From Phaeosaccion multiseriatum (Eukaryota; Ochrophyta, other classes), in assembly GCA_965112735.1 (NCBI GenBank), contig OZ218957.1, positions 372,001 to 436,000 of the forward strand: a stretch of DNA of 64,000 nucleotides, written 5' to 3'. Below, in pieces: positions 44,801-59,526 of this stretch. How positions within the stretch are numbered: position 1 is the stretch's first letter; the number at the start of each line of letters is the position of its first letter. Position numbers and translations under genes: made by a program. The notes beneath the pieces are model-generated. The model saw only the letters and a list, made by a program, of their open reading frames with translations. It was not told where the DNA came from and searched no databases.

Positions 44801-45634
44801 GACAACACCACCCTATCGTAGTTCATCAGACGGCGTCTTGCCTCTCGGGGTCGTCTACCTATGACGGACTAGCCATTGATTGAGGGTCTCATGAAACTGA
44901 AACTGAAACTGCCGACAGCGGGAGGAGGGATCAGGAGGGGAGGAGAGGTGGGGAGATCGACAGGTAGAATCAAACTAGCTCTTCGCGCTCTCTCTTTATT
45001 TAATAAATATACTATTTACTGGAGAAACACATCGTGATCTCTCGAAAGAATATTTGTGTGTTGCTTCACACGTACGTAGCACGACATGTATACGCCCCCC
45101 CTACCTCCAACCCCATGACCTTGACCTGACCTTGGATCGATGGAGAGCCCTCCCCAAGCCCCACCCACAAGTCAAACAAGTCAACCGAGTGAACCGAGTG
45201 AACCGAGTGAACCGAGTCACTCGGCGAGTGAGCTCCTCTGACGCTCTCTTCCAGGGGGTGGGAGGCCATATACATGCATCCATACATACACACACAAACA
45301 CACATATGTATACGCAAACGTGTGTAGTATAGCTGCGCTGGGATGGCATGGCATGGTACAGGGTGGGTGATAGATTTGAGCTTCCGCCTGCCTGCCGACC
45401 TACCTACCGAGCGATGAAAGGTGCTTCTCTACAGGCACGTGCTCGCTCTGCAGGTAGGTCGGTAACGGTAACGTAACTCAAATTAATCTCCCGCCCTTCC
45501 ACCCTAGCCTGTAGACCACCCCTCTAGCCTAGTGGAGAGGGAGTTAGAGAACCAAGCCACCATCTCGTCACTGCAGAGAGGTAGGCAGGAGCGGCCCCTC
45601 CCTCCCTCCCTTCCTCCCTCCCTCCCTCCCTTCC
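44801..45634. other. Intergenic with a tandem repeat and an imperfect hairpin
   Basis: No gene seen. Four tandem copies of AACCGAGTG lie at about 45184-45219, followed by a short palindrome (GAGTCACTCGGCGAGTGAGC). At 45395-45462 the arms CCGACCTACC and GGTAGGTCGG, with inner arms GAGCG and CGCTC, can form an extended hairpin. The segment at 44990-45010 is AT-rich. Confidence 0.6.
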
Positions 45635-48538
<2,904 letters not shown>

Positions 48539-48902
48539 TAGTTTACTCCGTAAGCAGGAGCTGGCATTGCATCAGCTGCAGCAGCACGCCAGCGGACCGA
48601 AGACAAAGCTTCCGTTGGACATAGATAGGGAACGAAGGAAGAGCGGAGGAGGCAGAGCAGCGTCAAGAGCAAGGCGAACTAGGCAACAGAGCAGGACGCA
48701 CATCCCTCCCAGGGTGCAAGGGGCCCTTGAGGAAGGACTCTCACGCAGAGAATAAGAGCGCACTTCATTCTCCCCCCCCCAGTCCTTCCCCCCCAGAGAG
48801 AGAGAGAGAGAGTGGTGGTTTGAGCCGGTAGCCGGGGTAGTAGCAGCACAAGCAGGGAAACAGCCGCGGTAACGGGATTGCAGCGAGGCGCAGCAAGCGA
48901 CG
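48539..48902. promoter_or_regulatory. Shared 5' region of PLPBP and SEC22
   Basis: A 364-bp gap between divergent start codons; no recognised element. A short GA run lies at 48796-48812. The plus-strand open frames at 47826 and 48528 here have no family support. Confidence 0.45.
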
Positions 48903-50170
48903 ATGCCGGTGCTCACATTCATAGCGCGGGTCATGGACGGTCTCTTGCTCGTGGCGTCGATGGACTCCCGCTCGTCGGACTCTGAATCGGTCGATGCTTA
49001 CAGGTAAAGAAGGGGCAATCTACTCTCCATGCTCGTCTTCTATCTGCCCCTCTGTATCTCCTGTGATGGGAGCTTGACTTGCCGGGCGGCTTGGTACTCG
49101 AGTGTGAATCAGTCTTGCACAATCTTGGCTCTGTCATCTCTTTTCGCCCTCATTCTCTCCGCTTCATCCCCAACCCCGCAGCCCCAAATCTTTGCTGCAT
49201 CTCACCCTCCTCCTCCTATGACCCCTTCTTCGCTGGCTTTCTCTTGTCTCCCCTGGCAGATCTCAGGCCAAACAAATTCTAAAAAAGCTCAACCCCCGCT
49301 CCGTCGCGAGATGTACCATCGAAAGTCAACCGTATAGCTTCCAGTAAGTTGCCCACTACCGGCCACAAGCCACTTCACCCACCCAACCAGTCAGTCAGTC
49401 AGTCAGTCAGTCAGTCGGCCAGTTTCTCCAGTGTTGCCCGCCAGCCCCAAGGGAACAAGGGAACAAGGGAAAGCCCGCTGACTTATGCTCCTTCCTCTCT
49501 CTCCCCCCTTCCTTCCCTCCTTCCCTCCCTCCCTCCCTCCCTCCCTCCTCCTCCTCCTCCTCCTCCTCCTCCTCCTCCTCCTCCTCCTCCTCCTCCTCCT
49601 CCTCCTCCTCCTCCTCCTCCTCCTCCTCCTCCTCCTCCTCCTCCTCCTCCTCCTCCTCATTCTCCTCCTCCTCCTTCTCATTCTCCTCCTCCTCTTCCTC
49701 TTCTTCCTCCTCCTCCTCCTCCTCCTCCTCCTCCTCCTCCTCCTCCTCCTCCTCCCCCTCCTCCCTCTCCCCCTCCTCCCTCTCCTCCTCCCCTCCTCCT
49801 TCTCATTCTCCTCCTCCCCCTCCTCCCTCTCCTCCTCCCCTCCTCCTCTCTTCCTCTCCTCCTCCCCGCCACCCCCCAACTCCCGTCCCCGCTCTCTCCC
49901 ACTCCCCACAGCTACACAATCGAGGAGGGCATCTGCTACCTCACTCTGACAGAGAGAGGCTATCCCAAACGCCTTGCCTTCCTCTACCTGGAGGACGTTC
50001 GACAGTGCTTTGTAGACGAGCTCAGGAGAGACCACGGTGACCTGTGGCGTCAAAAAGTAGAGACGGTGGCCCGACCTTACGCCTTCATTAAGTTTGACAA
50101 GGTGTGTTGGTCGAGCTGAGCGGTGGTCCCTGCGCCTCCGCTGTGCCTCAGTATGCCGGGGCGTGTCGGT

Positions 50171-50212
<42 letters not shown>

Positions 50213-50834
50213 ATATGTGTACGTGTGTGTGTGTGGATGTCTGTGTGTACGTGTGTGTGAGTGTGCTTGTGTGTGCGATGTGTGCGTGCGTGTGTCAATA
50301 TGTATGTGTGTGTGCATGTGTGTGCGGGTGTGTCTGTGGATGGATACGTGTGTGTCTGTGTGTCCATTGCCCCTAACCTCCCTCCCTCCCTCCCTCCCTC
50401 CCTCCCTCCCTCCCTCCCTCTCTCCTCAGGTGATCCAGCGCAAGAGGAAGGAGTACCTGGACCCCTCAAGTCGCAACAACATGGGGCGGCTCAACGACGA
50501 CCTTGCTGACATTCAGAACATCATGAAGAAGAACATTCAGGAGGTGCTCAACAGAGGGGATAAACTAGACCGTAAGTAAATGGGTAAGACAGAGAGAGAC
50601 AAGAGGAAAGTAGAGAGAGGGGGCGGACAGGGTGGGAGGTGCTCAACAAATAGACAAGCTAGACCTCAACCCCTCTCTCTATCTCTGCATCTCACTCTTT
50701 CTCTCTCTCTATCGCTCCCTTTCTTATCTTTCGCTCTCGCTCTCTCGCTCTCTCTCGCTCTCGCCCCCGTCGTCTCTGTCTCCCTCCCCCTCTCGTTTTC
50801 TGTCTCATCTTTCTCTTAATCGCCCCTCCCTCTC

Positions 50835-50869
<35 letters not shown>

Positions 50870-51162
50870 CAGAGGCAGCCTAACGCTTACCCTCCCCTCT
50901 CCCTCCCTGTCCATATGCCTCTTTTGTCTCCTTTCCCTCCCTCCTGCGCCTTGCCCATCCCCACAACGCCGCCCCCCGGGGTCTCTCCGATTGGTTTCCG
51001 CTTCCAGACGTGTCCGAGATCTCTCGCGACTTGACTTCCAAGGCCAAGGACTTTAAATGGGGCACGAAGAAGCTGTCCCTCATGGCTCTGTGGCAGCAGT
51101 ACGCGCCGCTCGTGGCCATCGGGGCCGTGCTACTTATCACTATTTGGTGGAAATTCTTTTAA
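48903..51162 (+). CDS. SEC22: SEC22-type R-SNARE
   Basis: Longin-domain SNARE for ER-Golgi vesicle fusion. Exons 48903-49003, 49260-49343, 49912-50101, 50430-50571, 51008-51162 join in phase to 223 residues (human SEC22B 215). [20 protein letters not shown] and [20 protein letters not shown] match the longin domain (about 1-125), with [13 protein letters not shown] and [10 protein letters not shown]. The SNARE helix ([20 protein letters not shown], about 135-190) carries an Arg at the zero layer (NRGDKL). The C-terminal anchor is [20 protein letters not shown]. Intron 2 contains a very long CTC repeat. The gene is divergent from PLPBP. Confidence 0.95.
49503..49860. repeat. Long (CTC)n tract in SEC22 intron 2
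   Basis: CCCT tetramers to about 49545, then more than 100 bp of pure CTC trimers, then interrupted CTC, TTC and CCC trimers to about 49860. It lies on the sense strand just before the exon 3 acceptor at 49911 and serves as an extreme pyrimidine tract. Confidence 0.92.
50165..50360. repeat. (GT)n-rich tract in SEC22 intron 3
   Basis: Imperfect GT dinucleotides on the sense strand in the first half of the intron, followed by CCCT repeats before the exon 4 acceptor. No gene is supported. Confidence 0.85.
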
Positions 51163-51335
51163 TTATTTGAAAGGAGATAACATTATTTTTTATTACTGTG
51201 CATTATCATTTTAAACACTCGATTTGCGTAAGAATCGCCCAAATAATCTTCACCCCCAATTTTTGGACGATCTCAGGAAAATGACGCAGGGATATATATC
51301 TCTTCATGTAGCTCTTTGAGATGCCTATGGGAGGG

Positions 51336-51703
51336 CCTTGTACAACTACACATCCCCACGCCTTGCGAGAACCAAAACGTCTCCACTCAGCCCACACCCG
51401 AAGCGCTTTGCCCAGTGCACGCGCTCCACGCACTCCACCACGCTCTTCTCAGATGTGTTCTTGGTGGGATGCACACGACTTAGTGATCCCTCCACTCCTT
51501 GAAGGAATTGTTCATGATCGATCATGACTCTGCTGAGCACCTCACGCACGCTGCTGGCTGCGCCAACGCCTTCTTCGACCCCTGATACACTATCCGCTAT
51601 CCGCTATCGCCGGCGCCAGCCGGCGCGCTATCCGCTATCGAGAAAGTGGGCGATAGTGTATCAGGGGTCGACCTTCTCACAGGCCTCAAAGCTGGGCACA
51701 GCC
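51336..51703 (-). pseudogene. Broken ankyrin-like gene, interrupted by a MITE
   Basis: Read on the minus strand it starts with PSFEACEK, which matches the region before the F-box-like segment of copies 1 and 3 (PTYEACEK, PGFEACRK). It is split by MITE copy 2 and continues ALAQPA, then RVHPTKNTSEKSVVECVERV, HWAKRFGCG. It then hits a TAG stop at the position where the paralogues read GDVEV, with LYKALP visible beyond. The F-box-like part is altered (RVMIDHEQFLQGVEGSL). No repeat units follow, so the copy is truncated. It is closest to the VGEGHDAF subfamily. Confidence 0.8.
51575..51671. mobile_element. MITE copy 2 (97 bp, 6-bp target duplication)
   Basis: Terminal inverted repeats TCGACCCCTGATACACTATC and GATAGTGTATCAGGGGTCGA, flanked by the perfect direct repeat CCTTCT (51569-51574 and 51672-51677). 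The interior has one palindromic CGCCGGCGCCAGCCGGCGCG unit and shares AGAAAGTGGGCGATAG with copy 1. Removing the element and one repeat restores the paralogue wording EACEKALA in the host pseudogene. Confidence 0.93.
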
Positions 51704-51743
51704 TCACCAGACGCTACGTCCCCTTCCCCTCTTCGTCCCACGG

Positions 51744-51780
<37 letters not shown>

Positions 51781-52300
51781 CTCCCCTCTCCTTCTTTGCG
51801 CTCTCCCTCGCCATCTTCACCTCCTCCTTTCTATCCAATTGATGAGAGCTGCAGTTAATTCCTTTGGGAGTCCTTTCTGCGGGGCTCTCACTTCGGTTCA
51901 TCATCCCCCCTGCCTCTGCCTCTGCCTTTGCCGCCGGTGCTAATCGCTCTTGTCCTTTGGAATGTTGGAATGTGAAATTTCTTCCTTCGTGTGTTGGTGC
52001 TCCTGGAGTAACAGAGGGCGACGTGAGCGGTGAGGATGATACTATGCAACACAGACACAGCAGCCGTAGCGTACAACTGTACAAAGGCCCATCGTTTCTT
52101 ACGGGAAGCAGCATCACCCGCGTCTCTACCCAAGCAGTGTGGAAGGGACGGAGCTTCAGCCGTGTTTTGAAAGACAGGAAAGTGTTGAGTGTACTTCAAG
52201 GGAGAGTGGGCACTGCTGGACTAAAGAGCTGTGGGTCCCGTAGAGAAGAGAAGATCCTTGTATGGACTGAATGATTTGTGTTGACCGGAAGAGCTAAGAT
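51704..52300. other. Intergenic before ankyrin-like copy 4
   Basis: A (CTG)n run lies at 51745-51780. No gene with family support; open frames here are short and low in complexity. Confidence 0.5.
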
Positions 52301-53422
52301 ATGGAGCACACCAGTGAGGAGAAGGTACCGGTGGAGGGGCAAAAAATGCTCCCTCCCCCCAAAGGCAAGTCTGTAGCAGGGTCGGAGGAAGGTGCTACCG
52401 CTGGTGGGGCTGGGTATGAGGACGGAAGCACGTCTCTATCGGACTCTGAGGGAGATGGCGAGGCCGATGTGGGCGACGATGGAAGGTCTGCAGTTTACGA
52501 AGGAGGAGGGAGAGAAGGCCCTTACAAAGGTTGCCACAGGATTTTGGCCACTACCGAGCTGCTCCAGGGCATGATGGAGTATGTAGGTGGGGACGATTTC
52601 CTGTTTGTTGCTGGCACCAGTAAGGAGTGGAGGGTCTGCTATACCCATTTGTACCCAGCCTTGACGACGACCTTGGTGTCTGTGGTCAGCTCTGTGGAGT
52701 GCTTGAGATGGGCGGCGAGTCAGGGCCTCGAGCTGAGTGAGGGGGTATTCAGAGCCGCTACTGAGCATGGGGATGTAGAAGTGTGGAAGGCTCTCCTTGC
52801 CTATGACTGTCCCTGGAATGCAGATATATGTTTGACAACGCTATCCAACGAGAAACATGGCCAAAGTGTGCTCCGATGGCTGCGATCAGGGGAGCTTCCG
52901 GGGAAGGAGAGGTGTACATGGGACGACCATATTTGTGCACTGGCTGGGATGGAAGGAAATGTAGAAATGCTCAAGTGGCTGCTGTCGGATGAAGTACAGG
53001 CCCCGTTTACGCACGATAGCTGGAACTTCGTTTGTAAGGGGGGTCACATTCCCGCCATGGGGTACGTGCTCCATCATCCTCGCACGAGAGCCTTGATTGA
53101 GGGGAATGAAAACGGAATGTGGCGTGAGGGGGCTTTCTACTGTGCTGAGAACGGCAGCCTTCGGCCGCTGCAGTTCCTCCACGCCGCTGCCCGCCACCTC
53201 TGCCTCTGGGACGCTGACGTCTGTTACAATGCAGTCTTGAATGGCATGAGCCTTGCAGTACTCAAGTGGCTCCGATCAGAGGAAGTGCAGTGCCCGTGGG
53301 ACCCAAGATCGTGCCCACAGTTTCTCAGGGATATAGGGTTTCTTCGTGGTTCAGACACCAAGGCCTTGGAGATCGAGCAGTGGGTGCATGCCAACGGGTT
53401 TCCCTGCTTATGCTGGATCTGA
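52301..53422 (+). CDS. Ankyrin-like CPW-repeat protein, copy 4 (acidic N-terminus)
   Basis: Intronless, 373 residues. The acidic, Gly-rich N-terminus (DSEGDGEADVGDDG) is followed by an F-box-like segment (LLQGMMEYVGGDDFLFVAGT), WRVCYTHLYPAL, and repeat units (LRWLRSGELPGKERCTW, LKWLLSDEVQAPF, YVLHHPRTRALIEGN, LQFLHAAARHLCLW, LKWLRSEEVQCPW). It ends WVHANGFPCLCWI instead of the HPCDCQD of its relatives. It pairs with copy 2 (19649) as a subfamily. Function unknown. Confidence 0.82.
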   Translation: MEHTSEEKVPVEGQKMLPPPKGKSVAGSEEGATAGGAGYEDGSTSLSDSEGDGEADVGDDGRSAVYEGGGREGPYKGCHRILATTELLQGMMEYVGGDDFLFVAGTSKEWRVCYTHLYPALTTTLVSVVSSVECLRWAASQGLELSEGVFRAATEHGDVEVWKALLAYDCPWNADICLTTLSNEKHGQSVLRWLRSGELPGKERCTWDDHICALAGMEGNVEMLKWLLSDEVQAPFTHDSWNFVCKGGHIPAMGYVLHHPRTRALIEGNENGMWREGAFYCAENGSLRPLQFLHAAARHLCLWDADVCYNAVLNGMSLAVLKWLRSEEVQCPWDPRSCPQFLRDIGFLRGSDTKALEIEQWVHANGFPCLCWI

Positions 53423-54062
53423 GGAAGGGACCATGCGGGGGGAAGTTGGCATGCATACCTATGTCAACGGCAGTAACTTACTTTAGGAGTAGAGAAAGAG
53501 AGAGAAAGAGAGAAGGAGAGAGGGACGGGGAGAGGGGCCTGCAGAGAAGGGGGCCTTGCAGCTGCGAGAGGGGGTGCGTACTTCGGAGGAGAGATACGCA
53601 GAACGGCAGGGCTGAAATGGGATGGGAAGGCGGCCGACTAAGCGGCTGCCGTAGGCACCGGCACAGATACTCCTTCTTGAATGACAAATTCGTTATATGG
53701 CGACTCGCCAGGTAGAGAGAGAGCCCCTCCCTCCCCTTCCCTCCCCTCCACTTCTCATTCCTACATGGCGAGTGGAAACATGTGCGATGCGGTGTGGGCT
53801 CAATCGTCCTCACAGCTGAACTTGTCGCGCTATAAAGTATCGCCACAGCCAACCTTCACTGCTCTTGCTTCGGTGCCCCCTTTCTTTCCCACTCCTTCGA
53901 CCCTTGTGTCATTGGTTGGCTGTTGCTGTTGGTGCTGTATTTGGCTCCTCGCTCCTCATGAGTGCTGTGCTGCCATCTCCGCATTCTGGGCAGCCATAGA
54001 CAGATCTATGATGGACGGGCATTTGCGGCTCCGAGCTGGCATGATGGTGGTGGAGCATCAAT
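53423..54062. other. 3' flank of the KH copy, duplicated elsewhere
   Basis: No gene is supported, but segments near 53765-53860 and 53925-54060 match segments near 57715-57800 and 58490-58650 with many substitutions. These therefore belong to a segmental duplication that includes the KH/poly-Q gene. Confidence 0.7.
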
Positions 54063-54087
54063 CTACAGCTGCTTCTGATGAGGTTCA

Positions 54088-54141
<54 letters not shown>

Positions 54142-56320
54142 TCCTCCTGCCGATGTTGGTGCTGCTGGTGATCCTCGTGCTGCTGCTCGTGGCGGTGGTG
54201 CTGCTGCGGCATCATGGAAGCGCCGTGGTCAATCCCCGGGGGGACGTGGTGCATCTCCGGGGTGCCGTACATGTCCGCCGCTCCGGTGGCAGGAGGAGGC
54301 ACTGGCACGAAGGGCGGAGGGGGAGGAGGAGGCGGGACCTCCTGGGGAGCAGCGGAGCCCGAGGAGTTCGAGGGATCTGCCCAAGTCGGGTAGAAGGTTG
54401 TGCCGCGAAACACACAACTTTGCTGTTGCTGCTGCTGTTGCTGCTGCAGTAGCTGCTGCTGCTGCTGTGGCATCGCCAGCTGCTCCGGGTGTTGAGCCTG
54501 CTGGCCCATCATCATGTGCTGCTGGTGTTGTGCCTGCGGCAGAGAAGGACGACACCCACCGTGGGCCCCTCCACCACCGCGTCCCCCTTCCCTCCATCCG
54601 CCGATGGGGGCCGCGTGCAAGCCGCTTGGTCCTGGCGCCCTTTGCATCGGCTGATGGCCGGCTTGCCTGAGCTCTGCCCCCCTCCTCCACCGTGCTCTTT
54701 GCTCTCTAGTAGCCTGCTGTCATCGAGGCAAAAGGTGATGAGGTGTGGTGTTGTTGAGTTGTGGTGAGTGTGACGGGGGTTCTTGCTGGCGCATTGCTTG
54801 AGTGCGGGGATGACACTTCTGCTGCTCTTGCCGCTGAGCAGGAGGAGTGGCAAGGGTATCCGACGAAGCCGACGACGCTCGAGCCCTCTCCTTCAGCACT
54901 GCCAGCGTCATGTCCTTGCGCTGGGGCTGCCACAGTCGCCTCTACATGACTTCTCAACAGGCACACATGGGTGCAGATGGGCAGGACAGGACAGATACAA
55001 CAGGGGAGATGTACGAAGCCGCAGCATGTACAGCATAGCACAGCACAGCTGGGTTTGGATCCACACTTGCCTGCATTCGTCCCACAATTTCAGTCACGGC
55101 TTCGGCAACCCTGTGCTGCCTCCCCCAGACCGTGCCCACGCGATGGAGCTCCCCGTCGTGGAAGAGGTGTTCGTCCTGCTTGCGAAAGTGTGCAGGAGAG
55201 TGGAGTGGAGTGGAGTGTGATGATGGTGATGAGGAGAGTCAGCCGCGAGGCGGGGCGAGCACACAAATGGCACCTCTCTTCGATGACGCTGCAGCAGGTC
55301 CATGAAATGAATGGCCCCGCCTCCTCCCTCCCCGCCCTTCCACTGCCATCTCCCCTCTCCCTCTATTTGGACCCTTCTCTCTCCACCCGCTCATGCGCTA
55401 CCCTATGGTCAAGGGACAAAGGCTAAACCCAAACCAAGAAATTTCAATTTCATGGAAAAGAAAAAGGCTCTCCCAAGATAACCAAGTGTTTGTAAGACAC
55501 CCGCACATGCACACACACACACACCCCAATGCACGCCCCCACGCACCCTCCCCGACACGCTGATCCTCACGGAGAAGCGCCGTCCCATTTCCGTCACAGT
55601 GGCGCCCCTTACGCCCATGAGGCAGCCGATGAGCGATTCCGGGCACAGAAACTTGAACACGGTCTCCTCCGCGGCCGACTGACGAGGGGTGTCGCTGCTG
55701 GGGTGGGTGGGGGTGGAGGAAGGAGGAGCTTCCTCTGCTCTCCGGTCCACAGGAGAAGCTGTGGCGCCGGGGCCTGAGGAGGAAGCCCCCCCCCTCCCAT
55801 GCCTCGGGGAGAAGCCCTCTGCCGGAGAGGCCTCCACGCCTCCCTCAGGAGTCCCCGGGGGGCTGCCTTGCGAGGCGGCGGGCGGCTGTGTTTGATGGTT
55901 TGATGTTGTTTGGGTGCTGACAAGTGGCCCAAGGGCTCCTCTTGCTTGCCGGGGGGGCTTTTGCGCGGGGTGGCCATGATGAGGCGAGCAGGACTTGGAG
56001 GAGTTATGGAGCTTGTGTGTCTCCTCTTTGTGTCTGCAGTCTATTTTGTGGTGGCTTCCTTCTGCGGGGTGATGGTGACGATGATGGTGAGGGGGATGGT
56101 GGGGGGAGGAGGAAGGACGAAAGCAACCACAACGGAGGCAGAGTGTGAGGAAAGGATGGCAACAAGGGCGAAGCGATACTTTGATTGACAGAATAAGGCT
56201 ACCCTGGCATGCCCCATCCATACCCTTGTCCCCCTCGCCTGCCTCAACACGGCCCTCTGCGCTCGCCTTGTGCCGTCCCATTCCGGCGGAGTGTGTCCCA
56301 CTGCTACTCTGCCCATCCAC
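54063..56320 (-). pseudogene. Decayed KH-domain/poly-Q paralogue
   Basis: Recognisable exons: one ending 55547 (KH first half, VFKFLCPESLIGCLMGVRGA with a G-V-R-G loop, then RRFSVRISVSGR), 55175-55071 (KH second half, ELHRVGTVWGRQHRVAEAV), one from 54920 (RKDMTLAVLKERARASSASS), and a Gln/Pro-rich C-terminal part ending at 54063. Each matches the fuller gene at 58650-64000. The two internal KH units of that gene are missing, and the 54920 exon runs into an in-frame TGA at 54720-54722 before the poly-Q part with no convincing splice around it. The exon ending at 55071 would need a GC donor (CAG|GCAAGT). The 5' end is not resolved; 56320 is only the limit of the open frame. A short real gene cannot be excluded. 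Confidence 0.6.
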
Positions 56321-58649
56321 TCCCCAGCCACCGCCCCTTCCTCACTTACCTGCTTCTTGTACCGTCAGGGAGGGCTTGTCCCGACGCCCCCTCTTAGCTG
56401 TCGGTCGTGGGGGGGCTTCGTTTTCCTACTCTCTCGATCCCGCGGCTTCCTTTGGTGCTGAGGAGCTTTTATCCCTTGGTGTCTGAGCTCGGGGCACGCC
56501 TTCTCTGCGGTTGCGAAGTCTTGTGGAGTCTCCAAGCACCCCTGCTTAACAGGAAAGAAGAGGCAAGGTGGAGTGGTTTTGAGGGAGCAGCGGAAGGGGA
56601 TGGGGGAGGGAAATGAGATTTCAGATTTCAAGCAAGGGCTCCAAGAAAGTCTCGCGGACGCACGAGGAGTGAAGCACTCCCGCAGGGAGAGCAGCGGAGC
56701 AGGCGTAAAAGCAGGGGGGCAGTCTCGTTAGAGCCCTCGAGAGCAAAGCCAGCGGGAAGGGAAGGCGACATGGAGATGTGTCGGAGGAAAGTGGCTGGGA
56801 TGCCGCCGCCAATGCCATGACACCACGAAGCCATAGAAGCGAGTCTTCGAGGGCTAGAGGATTTACTAGCCAGTCTACTGTGCTACTGCCTCTGCTATGC
56901 TGCTGCTTTTCCCTCCTGTGAATTTGGTAAAATGGCAAACGGCCAAAAACCCCTTGACGCCCTCCCGAGGACTCAACTAGCTGCGCAAGGGCTTCCCTCG
57001 CCACCCTTCCCGTACGAACCGCTGTGCTTGGCCTTACTCACGAGTATTGCCCACCTCCGCTTTCCCAGTGCCCAGTCAGACTCTCTCTGGTGATATCTCT
57101 CCGTCCTTTCAAAACTCTTCTTCAACCTCTCTCTCTCTCTCTCTCTCTCTCGGCTTCAACGCGTCCTCCGCCCTTGCCCCACTTGCCCATGTCCTTCCCT
57201 CCCGCCTCCTCCGTCTCACCTTGGGTCTTGTCAGCTCTCCTCCCGTCTATCCCTTTCTCTATTGCTCCACCAAACGAAGTCCAGCTAATTTAGGTTGGGT
57301 TGTGATTGATTGAGGCCATGTCCTCAAAGCGTGAACTCAAACTGACTTCTCTTAGAGCGGAGGCCTCTGAAGGCCTCTTGTCAAGGCTGTGTGAGAAGGA
57401 AGGAAGAGGAGGCAAAAAGAGAGGCTACGATGATGATGGCATCAAGCAGCTTCACAACAGCACTCCGAGCACTAGGGCTGCGAGGGCAGTGGCGGCAGCA
57501 GCAGTGGGCACATCGGGTGTGCGAATCCATTATATACCCTCCCTTCCCCTCCACTTCTCCTTCCGACTGCGCGACTGGCGAGCTGTTGCAGTGTTGTGGC
57601 GGTGTGTGCTGTACTGATACAATGTGGTATACAAGTTTCATTAGTTAGGGAGTTCTGTCCTCTCTTTGGTCTTCCTCGGACGGGTGCGACACCTTCACAC
57701 CCTGCCTTGAGTGACGGAAACACGTGTGATGCGGTGTGGGCTCAATCGTCCCCTCAGCCAAACTTATCGCGCTCCATAGTATCGCCACAGCCAAAGTCAA
57801 ACTCTGCATCAAAGCTCTCCTCCTTCTCTCAAACATGCCTGCATCCAGAGCTTTCCATGTACCGTTCACTTTGGGTGGAAAGCGAGCAAATCCTTTCCTT
57901 CGGTCGCCCTCCTCCCACAGACTACCTTTGTCGCAGCAGTAACCACACAAAACCACGCACACACACGCACTCACCCACACACACACACACACACATCACA
58001 CGCAAACCTCGTAAGTCACGCAAATGACCCCTGCTTCCTTCTCTCCTCCCTCCCTTGCCAGCTTCAATAAGAAAGAACTGGCTGCTCCCTCTGTCCGACA
58101 CACCCCACCCTCTCCCTCTGACACCCCCCCCCCCACAACCCTCTCTTTGTTCAGCAGTATGGAGCATCCTTCTCTTCGGTCCTTCCCTCTTCCTCCCCCT
58201 GTCAAGGGAGCCCTCGCCCCCCCACTAGGGTGCTACATGTGGTCGCAATGCGGTCAGCTGACCAAGTCCAGCAGTTGGCCCGCTCATGGCTCATTCGCAC
58301 CCCCCTCTCTGGTTAGCCAGAAGCCTCCTCCGTCCTCTGTGCGCGACTAGCCCAACGGCCACGCAACTCCCTCCACGTTGTTGCATCGATCACTGAAGCC
58401 ATAGTATTAGTGCCTTCACAGAACTATGGCATCGCTGTGCTGCACCGAGTAAGCCTCTGCTGCTCTGGCTTCGACGCTTGTATGTTCGCTTGATTGTTGC
58501 TGTTGTTATCGTTCTTGTTGTTGGCTGTATTTCGCTCCTCGCTCCTCGCGAATGCTGTGCTGCCATCCCCACTCTGGCCGGCCACAGCCAGTGTGTGATG
58601 GGCGGGCGTCTGCGGCTCCGAGCTGGCATGGTGGCGGTGGAGCGTGTTT
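56321..58649. other. Intergenic between the two KH copies
   Basis: No gene with family support over about 2.3 kb. The segments at 57715-57800 and 58490-58649 are the duplicate of the 3' flank of the other KH copy. A CT run lies at 57130-57150 and a CA run at 57957-57995. A plus-strand open frame from 57318 (MSSKRELKLTSLRAEASEGL) is short and unsupported. Confidence 0.5.
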
Positions 58650-59489
58650 CTACAGCTGGTGCCGCTGCTCCTGCTGGTGCTGGTGCTGGTGCTGGTGCCT
58701 CGGCTGCTCACAGGGCTGCTCACAGGGCTGCGGATGCTGCTGCTCGTAGTGGTGCTGCTGCTGCGGATGCGGCATCATCTGCAGTGGCATCATCATCTGC
58801 TGCTGTTGCTGATGATTGGGCAGGAAGCCTGCTGGAGAAGCGCCGTGGTGCATCCCCGGGGGGGCGTACATGTCCTCTCTGGCGGCAGGAGGAGGCACTG
58901 GCACGAAGGGCAGAGGGGGGGGAGGAGGCACCATTGGCAAGGGAGGGAAGGGAGGGAGGAGCTGGACCTGGGGAGTGTAAGAGCCCGAGGAGCCCGAGGG
59001 GTGTGACAAGTTCAAGAAGTAGGCTTCGTCGATGGCGCGCTCGTACCCTTGCTGCTGCTGCTGCTGCTGCTTCGGCTGCTGCTGCTGATTATAGACTGGT
59101 TGCTGTTGATTGTAAGCTTGCTGCTGCAGTTGCTCATACGGCTGCGGCATCGCCAGCTGCTCCGGGTACGGGTCCTGCTGGCCCATCATCATCTGCGGCT
59201 CGTAGTGCGCCTGCTGCATCTGCTGGGTGGAGAGCTGCTGCATCTGCGCCCCCCCCTGCTGCTGCTGGGCGTCGTAGAGCGGCATCAAAGCGCCCTGCTG
59301 TTCGTTATAGAGCGGCATAAGCGGCTCGTCGTGCGGGCGGCTGTACGGTATACGAGCCCTGTCCTCCACCCCCTGCTCTGCAGCGTTCCGCTGATGCATC
59401 ATCATCCCCCTCCTCATCTGCTTCTCCTCCTCCTCCTCCTCCTCCTGCTGCTGCTGCTGCTCCTGCCCCTGCTGTCCCTCCTGCGCCTC

Positions 59490-59526
<37 letters not shown>

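Noticed and set aside
57318-57617. Small plus-strand gene starting MSSKRELKLTSLRAEASEGL
   Set aside because: Short, no family match, and its second half is low complexity; not distinguishable from chance.
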